From Ulota crispa (Eukaryota > Streptophyta > Bryopsida > Orthotrichales > Orthotrichaceae), in assembly GCA_963920765.1 (NCBI GenBank), contig OY987242.1, positions 28,854,002-28,918,001 on the forward strand: a stretch of 64,000 bases of DNA, given 5' to 3'. Positions 25,258 through 38,700 of the stretch are shown in pieces. Position 1 is the first letter of the stretch, and each line of letters begins with the position of its first letter. The notes beneath the pieces were generated by a model. The model was given only the letters and a program-made list of their open reading frames with translations, did not search any database and was not told where the DNA came from. The translations under genes were made by a program, and so were the position numbers.

Positions 25258-27249
25258 GTAGCCATATAGTTTGTTACAACACCCGGCTGTGAAAAGAATA
25301 TGTTTATATTATTACTACCGGGGCCAGACATGTTGGTGCGGGTTTTAGAATTCCTGAGTATTGACAGGCATCGAGCCTTTCACAACACATGACAATGTTG
25401 AGTAATAAAAATCGAGCTGTTCTGTAATGACACCAGGTCTTGATTGCTGCACGGAGATCTCACCCGGGATCTTTTGTTTTGCTTTTTTAGTGCAGGTCAG
25501 TTGGTCGGTATTGTGCAGCTTGACCTACACCTTTTTGTGCAATTACTGTAAGTCAATGTAATACTATTAAGCTTTTGTGCGTTTAATAGGAAAGGTATAT
25601 GCGTTTAATAGGAAAGGTATATGCGTTTGTCTATATCATGTAACTCAAACAATCAAGTATGAAGCCATGGATGCTCTTGTCCTTGATACATAAAGATTTT
25701 TTTTGCAAAGACGATGTGAAACATGAAGTAAATGCAAGAGCACCTCTAAGTAATTGCAAAGAAAAGCATGGTCTTCAAGTTTTGCGTGCCACGAAAACGG
25801 TCGTGATTACAGTGTGTGAGAAGACGGTTTAGTGTCGACCACTACTTCTACGTGGCGTTCACTTTCTTCAAAAGCCATTTTGCATTGGGTTTAATTTTCA
25901 TAAAGATCACCAAAGATCGATAGTTTCTAAATATGCAGTTTATTCTATAAGAGAAAAGAAATTGAGCAAGGTATGAGTTTTCTTGTTGATAAAAAATGTT
26001 CTGTACAATTTTGCTGGAACTCTTAGCACAAATAAACACAAATGTTGGGTTCAATGTTATCCAATGTGTAAATGACACCAAACCTGAAGTGCTACAAATA
26101 TTATTTACTTATTTATATAATTATTACAGATGTCACATTCTTTTTAACAAGTTTGACAAACGTTTGTAAGATCTTTTCAAATTGATTGAGAAGATGATCT
26201 CTCCAAGCAATCATACTAATACTCTTACAAATGCCTTGTCTTTAACCCTTCATTGTGCTAGTTTTTCTACAAATGAAGATTGGATTATATTACACATATT
26301 GTAACTTGGTGTAATAATAGATTGAGTTTAAATATCAAAATAATTGAGGAAGTTGTGTTTTATGTTAAATTTGAGTTTTGTCTAATCCTTTCATGTATTT
26401 AGAGGTTAATAACTAAGGGATGTTGATTCTTTTCAAACTCATCACTAAGTGGTAGTTTGAATTCATGTTGCTAGTCCCACTATGTTTTTTAATTTAATTG
26501 TTTGAGAGGCTGGAAATTGGGACTTATTGCACACTCTCTCAAACCACAAATCCTAGTTGAGTTAGAGATGCCTATATGACAATTTATTTTGAAAATTTTG
26601 GCACCATGAAAGTTATACTTGACTCAAAAATCATTGTCAAACAACTCCCTTAGAGTATCTAGAGTTTATACAACAGTGTAACAACTTGTACAATTCGTCA
26701 ATGCAAATTTGAAGTACACCCTGATTTACTTTTGTGTAAGAATTAGATGAACAAAACTATCTAATAAAATGAATAAAATGATGTTAAAGATAGTTTGTTC
26801 ACCATATGCACAATGAGTGTGGTTGGATTGTGCACAAACTTGTTCCTTGTATTATATGAGCAACCCTAGAGAGCACTAAATATCCCATGTATTAATTAAC
26901 AACATGATCCAAAACCCATTTTCCTACCTATGTATTTATCTTTTCTTTGAATACTCTTTGTTATAATCACTTGTAAATGCTAATAAATAAAATTAAGATG
27001 ATTTTTATTTACTTTTGAATTGTACTAAAATACACCTCACAAAAAGACAACCAATTATAATCTACCCAATTTGAACGTTACAAGAGTAAAAAATAAAACT
27101 TTTCCATTTTGTTAAAGTATTATTTGCTAAACTTTGAAGTTTGAACGGATCAAATTTTCCTGAATCTTTCACTTTCAAAATCCAATTGGTTATTGAGCAA
27201 AGCATCATAACATTCAGTAGCATGAGAGAGGAGTGCCCTCCCTCCAATT
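25258..27249. other. Transaldolase 3' UTR and AT-rich spacer
   Basis: A polyadenylation-like AATAAAAA lies near 25404. A 23-bp direct repeat (GCGTTTAATAGGAAAGGTAT and flanks) is present twice at about 25577-25627. The rest of the stretch contains no recognisable gene. Confidence 0.5.
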
Positions 27250-27317
27250 GAATGGTGTGGAATATTCCACACCATTCCATCCAACCAGATGAAATGGTGT
27301 GGCATATTCCACACCCA
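27250..27317. repeat. Paired palindromes
   Basis: A perfect 28-bp palindrome centred on GGTGTGGAATATTCCACACC (27250-27277) is followed by a near copy, GGTGTGGCATATTCCACACC (about 27293-27317). The pair could be a small hairpin element or a repeated dyad binding site. Confidence 0.7.
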
Positions 27318-27493
27318 TCTATAGCTATGGGGACACTTGTCAATATGTGTCAACCCTCTTCTACCCAGCAATGGAGGAAAATATTATTAAAGGAGACAAA
27401 TGAGCTGCACCTAGAAAAGAGCACCCCGTTAATAATAAGCAAGCCAAATCAATGATAGCTGGGTCCACATAAAGTTGCTCCAGTAGGTCCCAT

Positions 27494-27766
27494 GTGAGAA
27501 TCTCGAGATAAAAGAGGAGAGTGGTGCATTGTCATGAGTCTAACTTTGTTATATTAAGTTATAATATGATTTGATAAAGATGATTTGAAGTGGATTCGGA
27601 ATCTAGGTTTGAGGTTGCAATTAATGAATCCGGAATTTGTGAGAATCTCAAGATAAAAGAAGTTGAAAATAGTGCATCAGTGGTGCACTGTCATGGTCCA
27701 ACTTTGTTATATTAAATATAATATAATTTGCTAATGATGGTTTGAATTGGATTCAGTTCGGAATCC
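27494..27766. repeat. Imperfect tandem duplication of about 115-130 bp
   Basis: GTGAGAATCTCGAGATAAAA at 27494 recurs as GTGAGAATCTCAAGATAAAA at 27639. Each is followed by a related stretch that includes CTAACTTTGTTATATTAA or CCAACTTTGTTATATTAA and then GGATTC. Confidence 0.5.
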
Positions 27767-27963
27767 ACTCCTAGTACAGTACTAGTGAAGATGAAGTTCA
27801 TGGATGCGAGCTTGGGGAGAGGAAAAGGCACACTCTCTTCACGATACTGAATGTTATGATTGAGCCAATAAAGTGGCCATTTCTACCGGCTCACTTTCTA
27901 TTACATGCCGGTTCTTCCCGGTCATTGGTGCGGCAAGTCACGATGAAGATCAACCGTAGCTAA

Positions 27964-28256
27964 GGGCATCTCCACTGGTGGCTTGGGCTTGCTCAAAGTG
28001 GATGAAAAAGTGTCTTGGCCCCTCTCAAAACCCTCTCAAACTCTCTTATTTAGTAAGTCTAGCAAGCCACTCTTCAAGCCACTCTTCATGCATTATTCAC
28101 CCTAAGTTTAGTGAGCTTTATCCTCTACTTCCCTAAATAAGTGGTCAACTGCTTATTTATGGGGTGTGTTGGAGTGTTAGGCCACCTTTTCAAAGAGCAT
28201 GGGTGGAGATTGAGAGCCTTTAAACTTTGAGCAAGCCTGGACCGGTGGAGATGCCC
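27964..28256. mobile_element. 293-bp TAA-flanked MITE
   Basis: Termini GGGCATCTCCACTGGTGGC and the inverse ACCGGTGGAGATGCCC have subterminal inverses CTTGCTCAAAG and CTTTGAGCAAG. TAA lies on both sides (27961-27963 and 28257-28259). This is a classic Tourist/PIF-type non-autonomous element. Confidence 0.8.
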
Positions 28257-28775
28257 TAAGTTAACTTAAGGTAGGAGCACCCAATTGCAACATTAGCCGT
28301 TCTGCAACAACTAAAATTAAACCTAAAGTAGACCCTTTTGCACCTAAACAAGACACGAATGCACCCAAATAAGACACGCAAGTTGACCAAAGGTAATAGA
28401 AATTGTGTAGGTGGCGGTTTTTGATTGGGTGTGACATGCTCTTTTTGTTGTCATGACATGGTCATGTTGTTGTTGCTTTTTCAAGGGTCTAGTGTGCACA
28501 ATAGATGAATCTAGGGAGTTACCTTCAACAATTCATAATTTATTAATACGATCTCAAAAAATTCCAAAAACTATTTTGCTTGAATCTACACCCATTTCCT
28601 AACAAGCACATGTCATTTTATTCTCAAAAGACCCTCCAGATTATCAAATCTGAGGTGTCACATTTGGGTGCTTCTACCTTATATTCGGGCAGACTTTGTC
28701 TAGCTTCTCCCATCGTCTCTATGTCACCCTCTCTTGCCGGCTTAGATTCTCTACGATCCTCTCCATCTTGCTGCT

Positions 28776-29015
28776 TTAATCCTTAAACGTCCCTTGACTT
28801 TGGAGATATGGTACCAAATATGATTGCAACCAATATACAGAAATTTGAATCAGCTAAAAATCAAGTGTTACATACATACATATTGAAGAATTGTATGATG
28901 ATGGATGCATAATTTTTTTGAAAAGCCCTCAAAATAGCTCAAATACGTCTGTACATACGGCCATATACGACTATACATACGGCCGCAAAGGGCGTTTGGG
29001 ACGTTCAGGGGTTAA
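28776..29015. mobile_element. 240-bp TTAA-flanked element
   Basis: It begins TTAATCCTTAAACGTCCC and ends GGGACGTTCAGGGGTTAA. The interior is the reverse complement of the element at 44217-44455 (shared GCAAAGGGC, TACATACGGCC and a GGTACCAAATA region). It is a non-coding member of the TTAA/CCC family, close to the mTERF gene. Confidence 0.75.
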
Positions 29016-29443
29016 TTCTCCTCCCCGTTCGTTCGATCCCTGGTTGCGGCGCACATGCTGCCGGATGAGTAATGTTGACGAGCACATGTAATTTGAGTAG
29101 AAATCCTACCTCCTGTCATCAATTTAATTGACAGATATTTTGCGATACAACAGCCTTCGAATGTTTTGGTCCTGGCGCATGCTTTCCTTCATTGCTACTG
29201 CTTGGAACAACGGTGCCTTCTTTTTCACGTCGGTGACGAGACGAAGTAACTGGTCCTAAGTGCTGGGATTGCCAGTGGTTTATTGTCTAGAAGTCCCAGA
29301 AAGCTCTTCTATGCTCGGAAAGTCTACGAAGTTTTGAACTCTCTCTTGTGAAATGCAAAAGCTCTGCTCTGAAACTCCGCCGTTTGGCTTGAAGGAATAG
29401 ATAGAAACACAGTGAGAGGCAGGAACTTGAGGATTGGTCTGCA

Positions 29444-32400
29444 ATGTACACTTCCGCAGCAATTCCTCGCCCATTGCACCCCTTACCACGGGATAAGCCA
29501 CTGGCAAGCTCTATTGCTCCTTTCTTTTCACTGCGGAAAGTCGGCCTCTCGCCCGCTCTTCAAGGGAGGTTTCGAGTCGCTCGAGGTAGAATTTTAGGTT
29601 ACCAGGAGAAAGCAGAGGATGATAATTACCGGTGGCGAGGGAGAGAGTCATTTCGAGACGACGACAAGAACGGTGATCGAGGTAATGAATTGACCTAGCC
29701 ATGGAATTACCCGACTTTAGGTGATGATTTGTGTGGCGAGTGTGTTTTTCTTAATGGTTGAGTTTTATGTTTGAAGGATAGAGAACACGGGGGAGTTTGC
29801 GAACCGGAGATTGCGTCATCCACGTGAGCGACGCTGGCCTCCTCCAAATCCTCGAAAGGTTTATCCTTCAAATTTAAGATATGCTCCTAACCCTATTTAT
29901 CCGAAAAAGACGAAAACGCCTTTGTATCCGGAAGACACAGATCCTCCGAATGCTAGCGACAACGATGACCGAGTTAGGGTTCGGGATCAGGGCTTCCAGA
30001 AACAGCGAAAATGGACGTCAACTGCAAGCGAGGAATCTGGAAAGGAAACATACTTGCGACAATTGCTTAACGCGAGATCACTAAACCCTAACCCTTCGAA
30101 ATCCTACATTCAAGAAGCTGCCGAGGAGTCCAAAGAGGATGACAAGAGTGTTGCTAGTCTGCCATATGCTGCAAGGAGGAGACCTGTTACTTCTGAAGCG
30201 GGCAGCGTAGACATTAGCAACGATGAGAAAGCACTGAGGCAGGCATTGAAGCTAAGACGGCAACAAACTAGGGAAGTCTTGAGAAACCACTTCATGGAAG
30301 CACCCTTGCATAAGACCTACTCGCAGCTCGTGGTGGATAGCATGCCTGGTTTCGTAGATCATATTCTCGTTCAAGCCGTGGCGCTGAAATCGCAGGAGCG
30401 GTATGTTACCTCGACGTTTGTCGCGCGAGTTCAAGCTTGCCTTGCAGGAACTCAGGTTGCTGAAATCGTCAAGTAAGTCAATGGCTTTACACTTTACGCA
30501 TATTGAAGCGTATGGAAATTCCTTGATGACCATGGACTTATCATGTTGAGAGTTCTCATTGTGTAGGTTAAAGAATACTATTTGCATCACATTTGGAATT
30601 TGAACAGATGTACGAGTGTGATTCCTGCAAGATTTGTAGATCTGTAGAGACATCTTTTTGTTCAAACAAATTATATCACTCTGTATGCATTTCTTATGGT
30701 ATCATTCAAAGTGGCCTATTTCTGTTCAAAGATCAGTATCCATAGACATTTGGCTAAGTCATGCTTACACCACTTGCTTGTAAGTCAAGTCAATCGCATG
30801 AATAAGTTCAGTTGAAGTTGGAATAGCTGTCACTCAGTAGAAGATGGAATTAAGTCCCTAACTGTTGTACTACCTTCTACCTTTCAGATGGATGAAGCAC
30901 AATCACATTACTTATCCACGAGTTGGCAAGTTGGTGGACATGAAAGGGAGAGATTTGGACAGACTGCGCGAACGGGTTAGTTTCTTGAAGGAGAATTATG
31001 TAAGAGGTCGCGACCTCGGCGTGGTCCTCACAAGATACCCAGTCATTCTTGATAGACCACGGGAGGAGCTTTATGATATGATTCAACTGCTGGAAGATGC
31101 TGGAGTTCGAAGAGCCTGGATGGGGTTTGTTATAGCCCGATCTCCAGGAGTTCTTGGACTTAGTATTGATGAGCTTCTTGACAAGATTTCATTCTTCCAA
31201 AGATTGGGGGTGACACCGGAGCACTTTGGCCCCATGGCATTCAATTTTCCTGCAAGCATCGGGCGATTCCCACTTGTGGAGATGCAATCTAAAGTACTAG
31301 CCTTATGTTCTCTCTCTTTCTCTCTTCTACCTCTTTTTTGATTAAGGAACTTCGATATTTCAGTCCACGTTGTTAGAAGCCTGAGACAACTATTAGTTTC
31401 CGTTCAAATGTTCAAGAATCCTGTCTATGTTTGAAATCTTCCTCTGCACTTGATTGTCGTGGCTGTAATGATTGATCAAGTAAGGCTCTGGTGTGGACTA
31501 GCAGAATTAATGTTCTCCTTGCGTGTCGAGCACCTCTGCTGTCAACCAGAATGTTTAGTTAAATGGCTGGTTGTCTTATGTCATATGAAGCTTTCTAGTT
31601 CTGGCTTCAAAAATTCGTGTCATTGTGCAAGTTACTATTGACTACTCTGAGCCAAAGAGTGTATTTGTGAAAAAACAGGTTGTGATCGAACACGTAATAT
31701 TTTCGTTTTCCTGTAATGCCTAACATCGAGAAGTTTGTTTTGGAACCTCACTTAAAGTGACCAACTTGCAGGTGGATTACTTCAGGCGCATAGGGATGGA
31801 GGATACCGTCATTGGTAAGGCGATCTCTGCGAGACCTCAGTTACTTGCTTGCGATATTGAGAATGGATGGCAGCGGCTGGTGAAATATTTCAAATTCTTA
31901 GGAATTGAAGATGCAGGCGTTCAGCGCATATTCTGTGTACATCCATCGGTGTTTTGCATGAACCTGGAGAGGAATATTGCACCTAAGGTAAAACCATATC
32001 ACAACCCCAGTGCTATTTCGCAGTCAGGGCTTGTGCATACATTTTATTTGTCGACCTTTTTAGTCTTGAGCTCAATTAATTGTGTTTCAGAGCAGTGACT
32101 TGGAAACTCTTCTGAGGGCCTTTAAATTGGTCCAGGACGAACAGTATTCCTGATTGAAGTGGTTTTATTCTAACAGGTTCGATTCTTTCGTGCGATTGGG
32201 ATTCGTGAGGACGCTATCGGGCAAGTACTTGTTGATTTTCCAGCATTATTAAGCTATAGCATGGACAGAAAGATTCGTCCAGTGGTGAGTACTTTGCACT
32301 TTTTATCATGACTTGCAATAATGTGGGCCAGACCTTTGGTCGTCTTAAGCATGGTGGTTAATGGTTGCTTCTTGCGAGGAAACAATGCATGAACTTGAAT

Positions 32401-33793
32401 TTGATATTTTACGAATCTTGTACACAGGTAAGGTTTATTTTGGAAGAGGCAGGAGTGAAGGAAGAGCATATTGGAAAAGTTATCGCTCTACGACCACAGC
32501 TGATAGGGACGGGTTTGACATTGAGGCTTCAGCCTCTAATAAAATATTTTCGAAACCAACAGCTGAAGCGTGAGGATATAGGGCGCATGGTGGCTGACTT
32601 TCCAATGCTGCTCAGATACAACCTCGCGCTTATCGAATCCAAATTCCGGTACTTAAAGCGAGCAATGAAGCGTCCTCTTGAAGACCTTGTTTCTTTCCCT
32701 CGGTACGTGATTGTATGCATTTGGATTGCCCTTAGCCAAAACTCTCTGTTGAAGTTGAACTCCCTGTCCTCATCAAGCCCAAATTGTGTTGCACTTCTTT
32801 TCTTCATTATTGGATGAGGTTGAACCTGATCTATGAACACGATTGCCTGTGTCAACCCGTCATGGAACATCTTGAATATTTGGTACCAATTTTGAGACGT
32901 TGGTGGAAGCAAGAAGATCGTGTATCCAAACCAGTTGTGCTGAATGTCCTGCTTTTTTTACTATTTTTACTTTCTAAAGTTTTGCCTTTTGAATGCCTTC
33001 GTTTTGCGGGTTCAAACCCTTTTTAATCGTTTAGGGGTGCGTAGTTTGTGCGGATATTACAACTTGGCAGGTAATATTGTTTCACCCAAGCTTAGTTGTT
33101 AGGTAGATCTAGTGAGAAGTCAGCCGACTTCTAACGGTGACGACTACAATTCGATTAAATTACCATTTCAATGCTTCACTTCTCGCACTTATCATTTTTT
33201 GGGTGGTACACGTGGACAGATATTTCAGCTACTCTTTGGAGGGGAGAATCAAACCTAGGCAATATATTCTGAGATCAAACGATCTGACACTTCGTCTTCG
33301 CTACATGCTGGCCTGCAACGACGAGATATTCGACCAGCGAGTCAAGGCAGCACTTGAGAAGCGTGCTCTTGGAATACCACCAGATCAGGACGTTGAACGA
33401 GAGACTGGTGGTGAAGAGTTAGCACAGGAGCCTGCTCTTGCAAATGCTTGGGTTCCACGTGACACAAACATCTGGGGTGCTCTTAAAGGTGATAATGCCG
33501 AAGATGAAGACACGGAAGATTTTGAGGTTTCCGCTACCTGGGGAGAGGATGACAGGCCCGAGGTTGAGGAAGATTATCATTCTGATGGTGAACTGAGTGT
33601 TGAACAACCGCCAGGCACAGTACACATACAGAACGGCAGGGATCATCCTTTCAACACAGCAGGTAGGGAACGTGCTTCAGATGACGAGTGGTCATCAGAA
33701 GATGGCGATTCATTATATGACAACGTCGAGGACGAGGAAAACAAAGGCAATGTCGATGAAGATATGGACTTTCTCATGAAGTACTGTGTGTAA
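29444..33793 (+). CDS. mTERF-family protein with long acidic C-terminal tail
   Basis: mTERF proteins bind organelle nucleic acids and act in plastid or mitochondrial transcription, splicing or ribosome biogenesis. Exons are 29444-29681, 29782-30472, 30888-31293, 31772-31987, 32177-32284, 32428-32702 and 33220-33793; phases all agree and give 835 residues. The N-terminus (MYTSAAIPRPLHPLPRDK) is acid-poor, like a plastid transit peptide. Residues about 80-310 are basic and low-complexity. From about 310 to 680 at least eight helical mTERF repeats are seen, each with the conserved proline. Examples are LTRYPVILDRP, IARSPGVLGLS, ISARPQLLACD, VDFPALLSYSM, IALRPQLIGTG, VADFPMLLRYN and FPRYFSYSLEGRIKPR. 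The last about 120 residues are very rich in Asp/Glu. The first junction uses GAG/GTAATG and GATAG/AGAAC, the only pair seen that keeps frame. The particular mTERF subfamily is not assigned. Confidence 0.92.
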
Positions 33794-34669
33794 TGGTCGC
33801 TGCTCCTTGGAACAGCTGCACTTGATCTCGTCCAAAATATCTGCGTTACAGGGTTGGGGACCGAAGTCGTCACGATGCTCTTGTACAAAAGTGAAGCTCC
33901 CACCTGTAACACGTGCTTGTGAAAGAACACTCACTGTCCCAGAAAGATTTCACACACGCGTCAAGAATCCAACCTCGTTATTCGGAGATTGCCTCTCTGG
34001 CTCTCCTACTACGTCAGTTCTGTTTACAACAGTTGAGATCTCACAGCTTAAGCTCATCCTAGTTTTCACCACTCAGATGACTGAATGCAGCCCTCTTGCA
34101 ATTTCACTCAGGTACAGAGGCTGTGTATTTTTCTCCCATTTTGAGCTCCAGGTTTTGTTTATCGTGAGCTCATGGGTATTAAATTCAGAACTTCTCATTG
34201 GTTCCCAAATGCTGTCTAGTTTGAAGAACAGTTCAGGTATCCCTTAGTTCAGAATAGTATGAATTCAGAGATTTTCTCCCCTAGGCTCACTCCCGTATTT
34301 CTTACTGGCACGGGGTCAGCAAACCCCTTCGGCCTACTGAAAGTATTGTCTCTACTGTCCTCCAAAGCATTGCTCCATATTGTGGATCTGTATATATTGG
34401 TCATATAACCTGCCACTGTTGTTTAGAAAATGGAAGATTTTTTTTTCAACTAGTGCTGAGATCATTCACTTGGTACGGCATGCTGTTGCTGCTACTACTC
34501 ATTGTGCCTTTTTCATAAAGTTACCTCTTAAGATGGGAAGACAGTTCTTGTAACAAAATCCAGTTGGGCAGTTTTCTCACCTTTATAGTTCTCAGCTGAC
34601 AACAATACCACATTTTCAACAACAGGAAGGCGACTTCTTAAAAGCGAATAGAGCCATATTTTGCCTTTC

Positions 34670-35792
34670 CACGTGGCATCCTGGAGCAACATCAGAAGCT
34701 TGGATCCTTCCTGCGAACGGTGTCAGGGCAAGTACGTCATCGCGCTCTAGAGCCAATCAGGAGGTGCGTTTATTTTAGTAATCACGTGGGCCTCCTCCAT
34801 CTTTTCTCCGAGTACCCTCTTTCCTAGGGTGGAAAAGTTTCATTTTTTATACTAGGAAAAACAATAAAAATTTGCCCCTATTTTGTTGTTGGTCGGGTTT
34901 ATCTCCAGAGTCTGCTGGTACTAATTGAGGGCCTCTGAAACCGAAAATGAACTCAAAATCTCAAAATTCGGCCTAGTATGGTAAACTTCTAGATGTCTGC
35001 ATTCACTCCTCCGAGAAAAATTCTGACATTCTTCCCCTGACTCCCTGAGGCTACAGATGGTGCGCAGAAGGCTAGTAAAATATACAAAATTCGGCAATGA
35101 TATCTGGAGCCTGGAATGCCGGACAGAGGAACTGTGGAAGTGTACAGTGGAAGTAAGAGGAACTTATTTTAAGTATCTAGAACTCCTATGAAACTAGGAT
35201 GTGGATGATAAGGCTCTTCACCGTAGTGGTCACTGCTGCAGGTTTTGGTACACTCTCGCACACAGGCCTTCCTATTTCCAGACCCCCGCCGCAGTTGCAG
35301 CAACAGTCAACGAATTTCCCTTCCTTGGCAGCGACAGCGCATGGGCACAAAACAATAATCGCAATGCACAGAATGCATACCGCACTGCCAGTTGCTACTC
35401 TCTAGATTCTGCTCCGCGTCTGGGTTATGCAGGTCTGCACCTCGGCCATTAAGTTACTACAGTAGCTCCGAGCGAGGCTCGCCTGTGTCTGGTGGGGATA
35501 GGTATGCAATTTTCTAGCATTGCAGGACTGCAGCCATCGCGGTTTTTGGTTTGTGTGCTTGGAAGTTCGCCTTTGTAGCTGAAGAGCTCTGGACACCGCC
35601 CGTAATTTGGGGAGAGGCGGGCGATGTTGGTTACTTGGGAGCTGCTGATCCTGTGAGGTGGTGGATAGCAGTACATGTGTAGATTCTTCATCAAGGTGGA
35701 GCTCCAAGCGTCGAGAGCCGCTGCAAGGCTATTGATTCGATTAGGCCAGGATTCCGGTGAAGCTGGTGGTGGTGGTGCTGGGGAGGTGTGGG
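34670..35792 (+). promoter_or_regulatory. UVR8 upstream region with two G-boxes
   Basis: Between the mTERF stop (33793) and the UVR8 ATG (35793), CACGTG occurs at 34670-34675 and 34783-34788, with a CCAAT box near 34753. G-boxes are known targets of HY5-type bZIP factors acting in UV-B and light signalling, so light regulation is a reasonable inference. The small ORFs at 35199-35707 probably lie in a long 5' leader and do not look coding. Confidence 0.4.
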
Positions 35793-38700
35793 ATGGAGGA
35801 GGATAAGGCCGCTAGTAGTGGCGGAGAACGGAGACGCGTTCTCGCCGTTTCTGCAGGCGCCAGCCACACTGTTGCTCTTCTTTGTAAGTGACCTTCTTTC
35901 CCTCCTAAGACACACATGTGTTTGTATTAAAAATATGTGCAATCTATCACGAACATAACCTTCACTTCGGTGACCTAGAATATTATGAAACTGAGAGTTT
36001 TCTTCACAAGTGGACCTTGCATGAATGCTCTCACCGTGGTTGAGTGCACGTAGATGGAAGCCCGGATATCAAAGTTTTTAGCTACTTTTTCTTTCATGGG
36101 GAACGGTTCTGAAAGCATTTGGTATCTAGTAATTCTGAATGAATTTGAACACTAGGGTAAGGGTTTAACTCGAGTTCCCATGCTCCACTTTGGAGTCTCA
36201 TAGTTGACTATGGCAGAGTACAAGAATGTAGGGTATGATATCTTCTTCCCATTTGTAGGTTTGTCACTTTGCTATATGACTTGTTTTTTTAACTCCTTTA
36301 GATATGGACGTGGGCATTTGAGCACCTCGGGATTAATAAAATGGAGGGGATTGAGAAAATGAGATACGGTAGGGTATGTACATGTTAGGCTTTTATTGCC
36401 TTTTTATTGGTATAAGTTGTGGTGTTGTTTGTGCAGCTGGTGAGTTGATGTGTTCATGGGGTCGAGGGGAAGACGGGCAGCTCGGGCATGGAGACGTTGA
36501 CGAACGGCACCTGCCTATGGTCATCAGTACACTGGATGACTGTGAGATCTCCTCCGTTACGTCCGGTGCTGATCACACCATTGCTCGGTCCGAATCTACG
36601 AGAACTGTGTACAGTTGGGGCTGGTAAGAAACAACAAGCTCTGCCTTTCCTTTGTTTCTGAAACTAACAGAGTCTCAAATCCTTATCATTTGTCATGTAA
36701 CTTTTCAGAATCAAAATTAAGTAGATTTTGCATTAAAATGTGGGAATGTACAGTTTTATGCTCTGGAGTCTCACATTTTTCTAAATCCCTGACACGTCAG
36801 GAATTCCTTCTTTACAGGGGAGATTTTGGAAGACTTGGGCATGGAAACTCAAGTGATTTATTCGTTCCTATGGCTATAAGGGTGCTAAAGGGTGTCGAAA
36901 TCAAAGAGATTGCTTGTGGTGACAGTCACTGTCTCGCTATCACAGGTGGTGGCCAAGTCCATAGGTATTTTTCCAGTTCTACTTCTTATGGTCAGATTTG
37001 ATTATTTGGTTATTTCTTTGAATGTAATATTTCACATTAGGTCCTAGAATCGTCTGCAATTATTTATTTTCATAGACAATATACACTTTTATGTTGAAAA
37101 AATATAGTATTCAAAGAAACTTTCAACTTGCAAATCATATATTGACTACAGAGCAGTTCTTTAAGGAGCTAGGGATTAGGTGCACAAGAACAGAAGATAT
37201 TGAGTTTTATTCTCTTCTTCCTTTTCTCTATTTTTCCCACCTCGTTGGGAGTGATATTGATTAGGGACAACAATGGCTTGCTGTGCAGCTGGGGTCGGAA
37301 CCAGAATGGACAACTTGGTCTTGGACACAATGAGGATGTGCTTGCTCCTACTAGAGTGGATGCTTTTGAGGTATAGCAGAAACGCTCTTTATCGACAATT
37401 TCTTAGTATTCCAGCACCAGGAGCATTGTTCATCCAGTTTGGTTTAATGAAGTTTTTGAAAATTTTCTACATTATGGTGATTGTTGTGTGCACAGGGCAT
37501 AGCAGTGAAGATGCTGGCAGCAGGGGCAGAGCACACGGCAGCCGTGTCAGAGAGTGGGAAACTGTATGGGTGGGGATGGGGTCGTTATGGGAACCTTGGT
37601 TTAGGAGATCGCAATGACCGGCTTGTTCCTGGCGAAGTTGGCGCTGTTCCTGTATGTTCTCTTTACCTACATCGTTTTTCTTTTATACCTTTTAACCCAT
37701 TTTTTCAGTAACATCCAAAAGTTTAAAACATTTTGAGATGCCAAGGTTTCAAGCTCTCTCTTGAGGTAGATTGGACACTAGGTACCTCAAATCCGTCATA
37801 ATATGCCATGAATGCAATTTGAAGCCTTTTTGTCTCACCTCTAGGTGCACATGATGTTGGTGCAAATTTCGAAGCATCCAAGTTTGCCCTTAGAGTATTG
37901 AACTTGGAGCAAGATTTTTATTAAAAGTATAGAAACTTGTCACATTGATAGTTAATTCATGACATAGTTTGGCTTTCTGGGGATTGGCAGGGAGAGAAAA
38001 TGAATCTGGTGTCTTGTGGATGGCGGCACACAATTGCTGTTGCTAGTTCAGGAAACTTGTATACGTTTGGATGGAGCAAGTACGGACAACTGGGCCATGG
38101 TGACTTTGAAGATCATCTGGTGCCATTTCAAGTTCAGGCTTTGAAGAGCAAGAAAATTCAAGCTGTAAGTTCCCTAACTGCTTATTGTCCACAAGCAGAA
38201 CAGGTTTTGTGACGCAATGCTACATCACAGCATCCATATCCTGTTGCTCTCCTTTTGCGCATTTTTTGCGTTTACCTTTAATGTTAAAGTCTGCCATTTA
38301 AGAAGTGTGTTTGTTCCAATCAGATTTCGGGTGGATGGCGGCATACAGTAGCATTGGACGAAGACGGACAACTTTATGGATGGGGTTGGAACAAGGTGAC
38401 TGAACTAACTTATGTCCAAACTCTTCTCGTATCATTTTCTATCTGAAATCTGTCTAGCCTTGTTATTTAAGCTAATGTCACGTACTCCTGGATTGTTCCG
38501 AGTTCACTTCACCTAATTAGAGACACGTGTTTGTGTGTGAGTGCAGTTTGGCCAAGTTGGATGTGGAAATACTGATGATCAGAACGCCCCAAAATTAGTA
38601 GTTGGCTTTGACAACCAGGTATTCCATCCATTTTTTGCATTCACTTGATTCTTAGGAACATCCCCTTTTATTTTGCAGCACTTGTCCGTTGAAATGGTTG

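Noticed and set aside
29025-29045. GTTCGATCCC resembling a tRNA T-loop
   Set aside because: No matching acceptor stem, D-arm or anticodon arm could be found around it.
35199-35942. Several 60-100-codon ORFs on both strands upstream of UVR8
   Set aside because: No domains, they overlap each other, and they lie where a UVR8 leader or promoter is expected.
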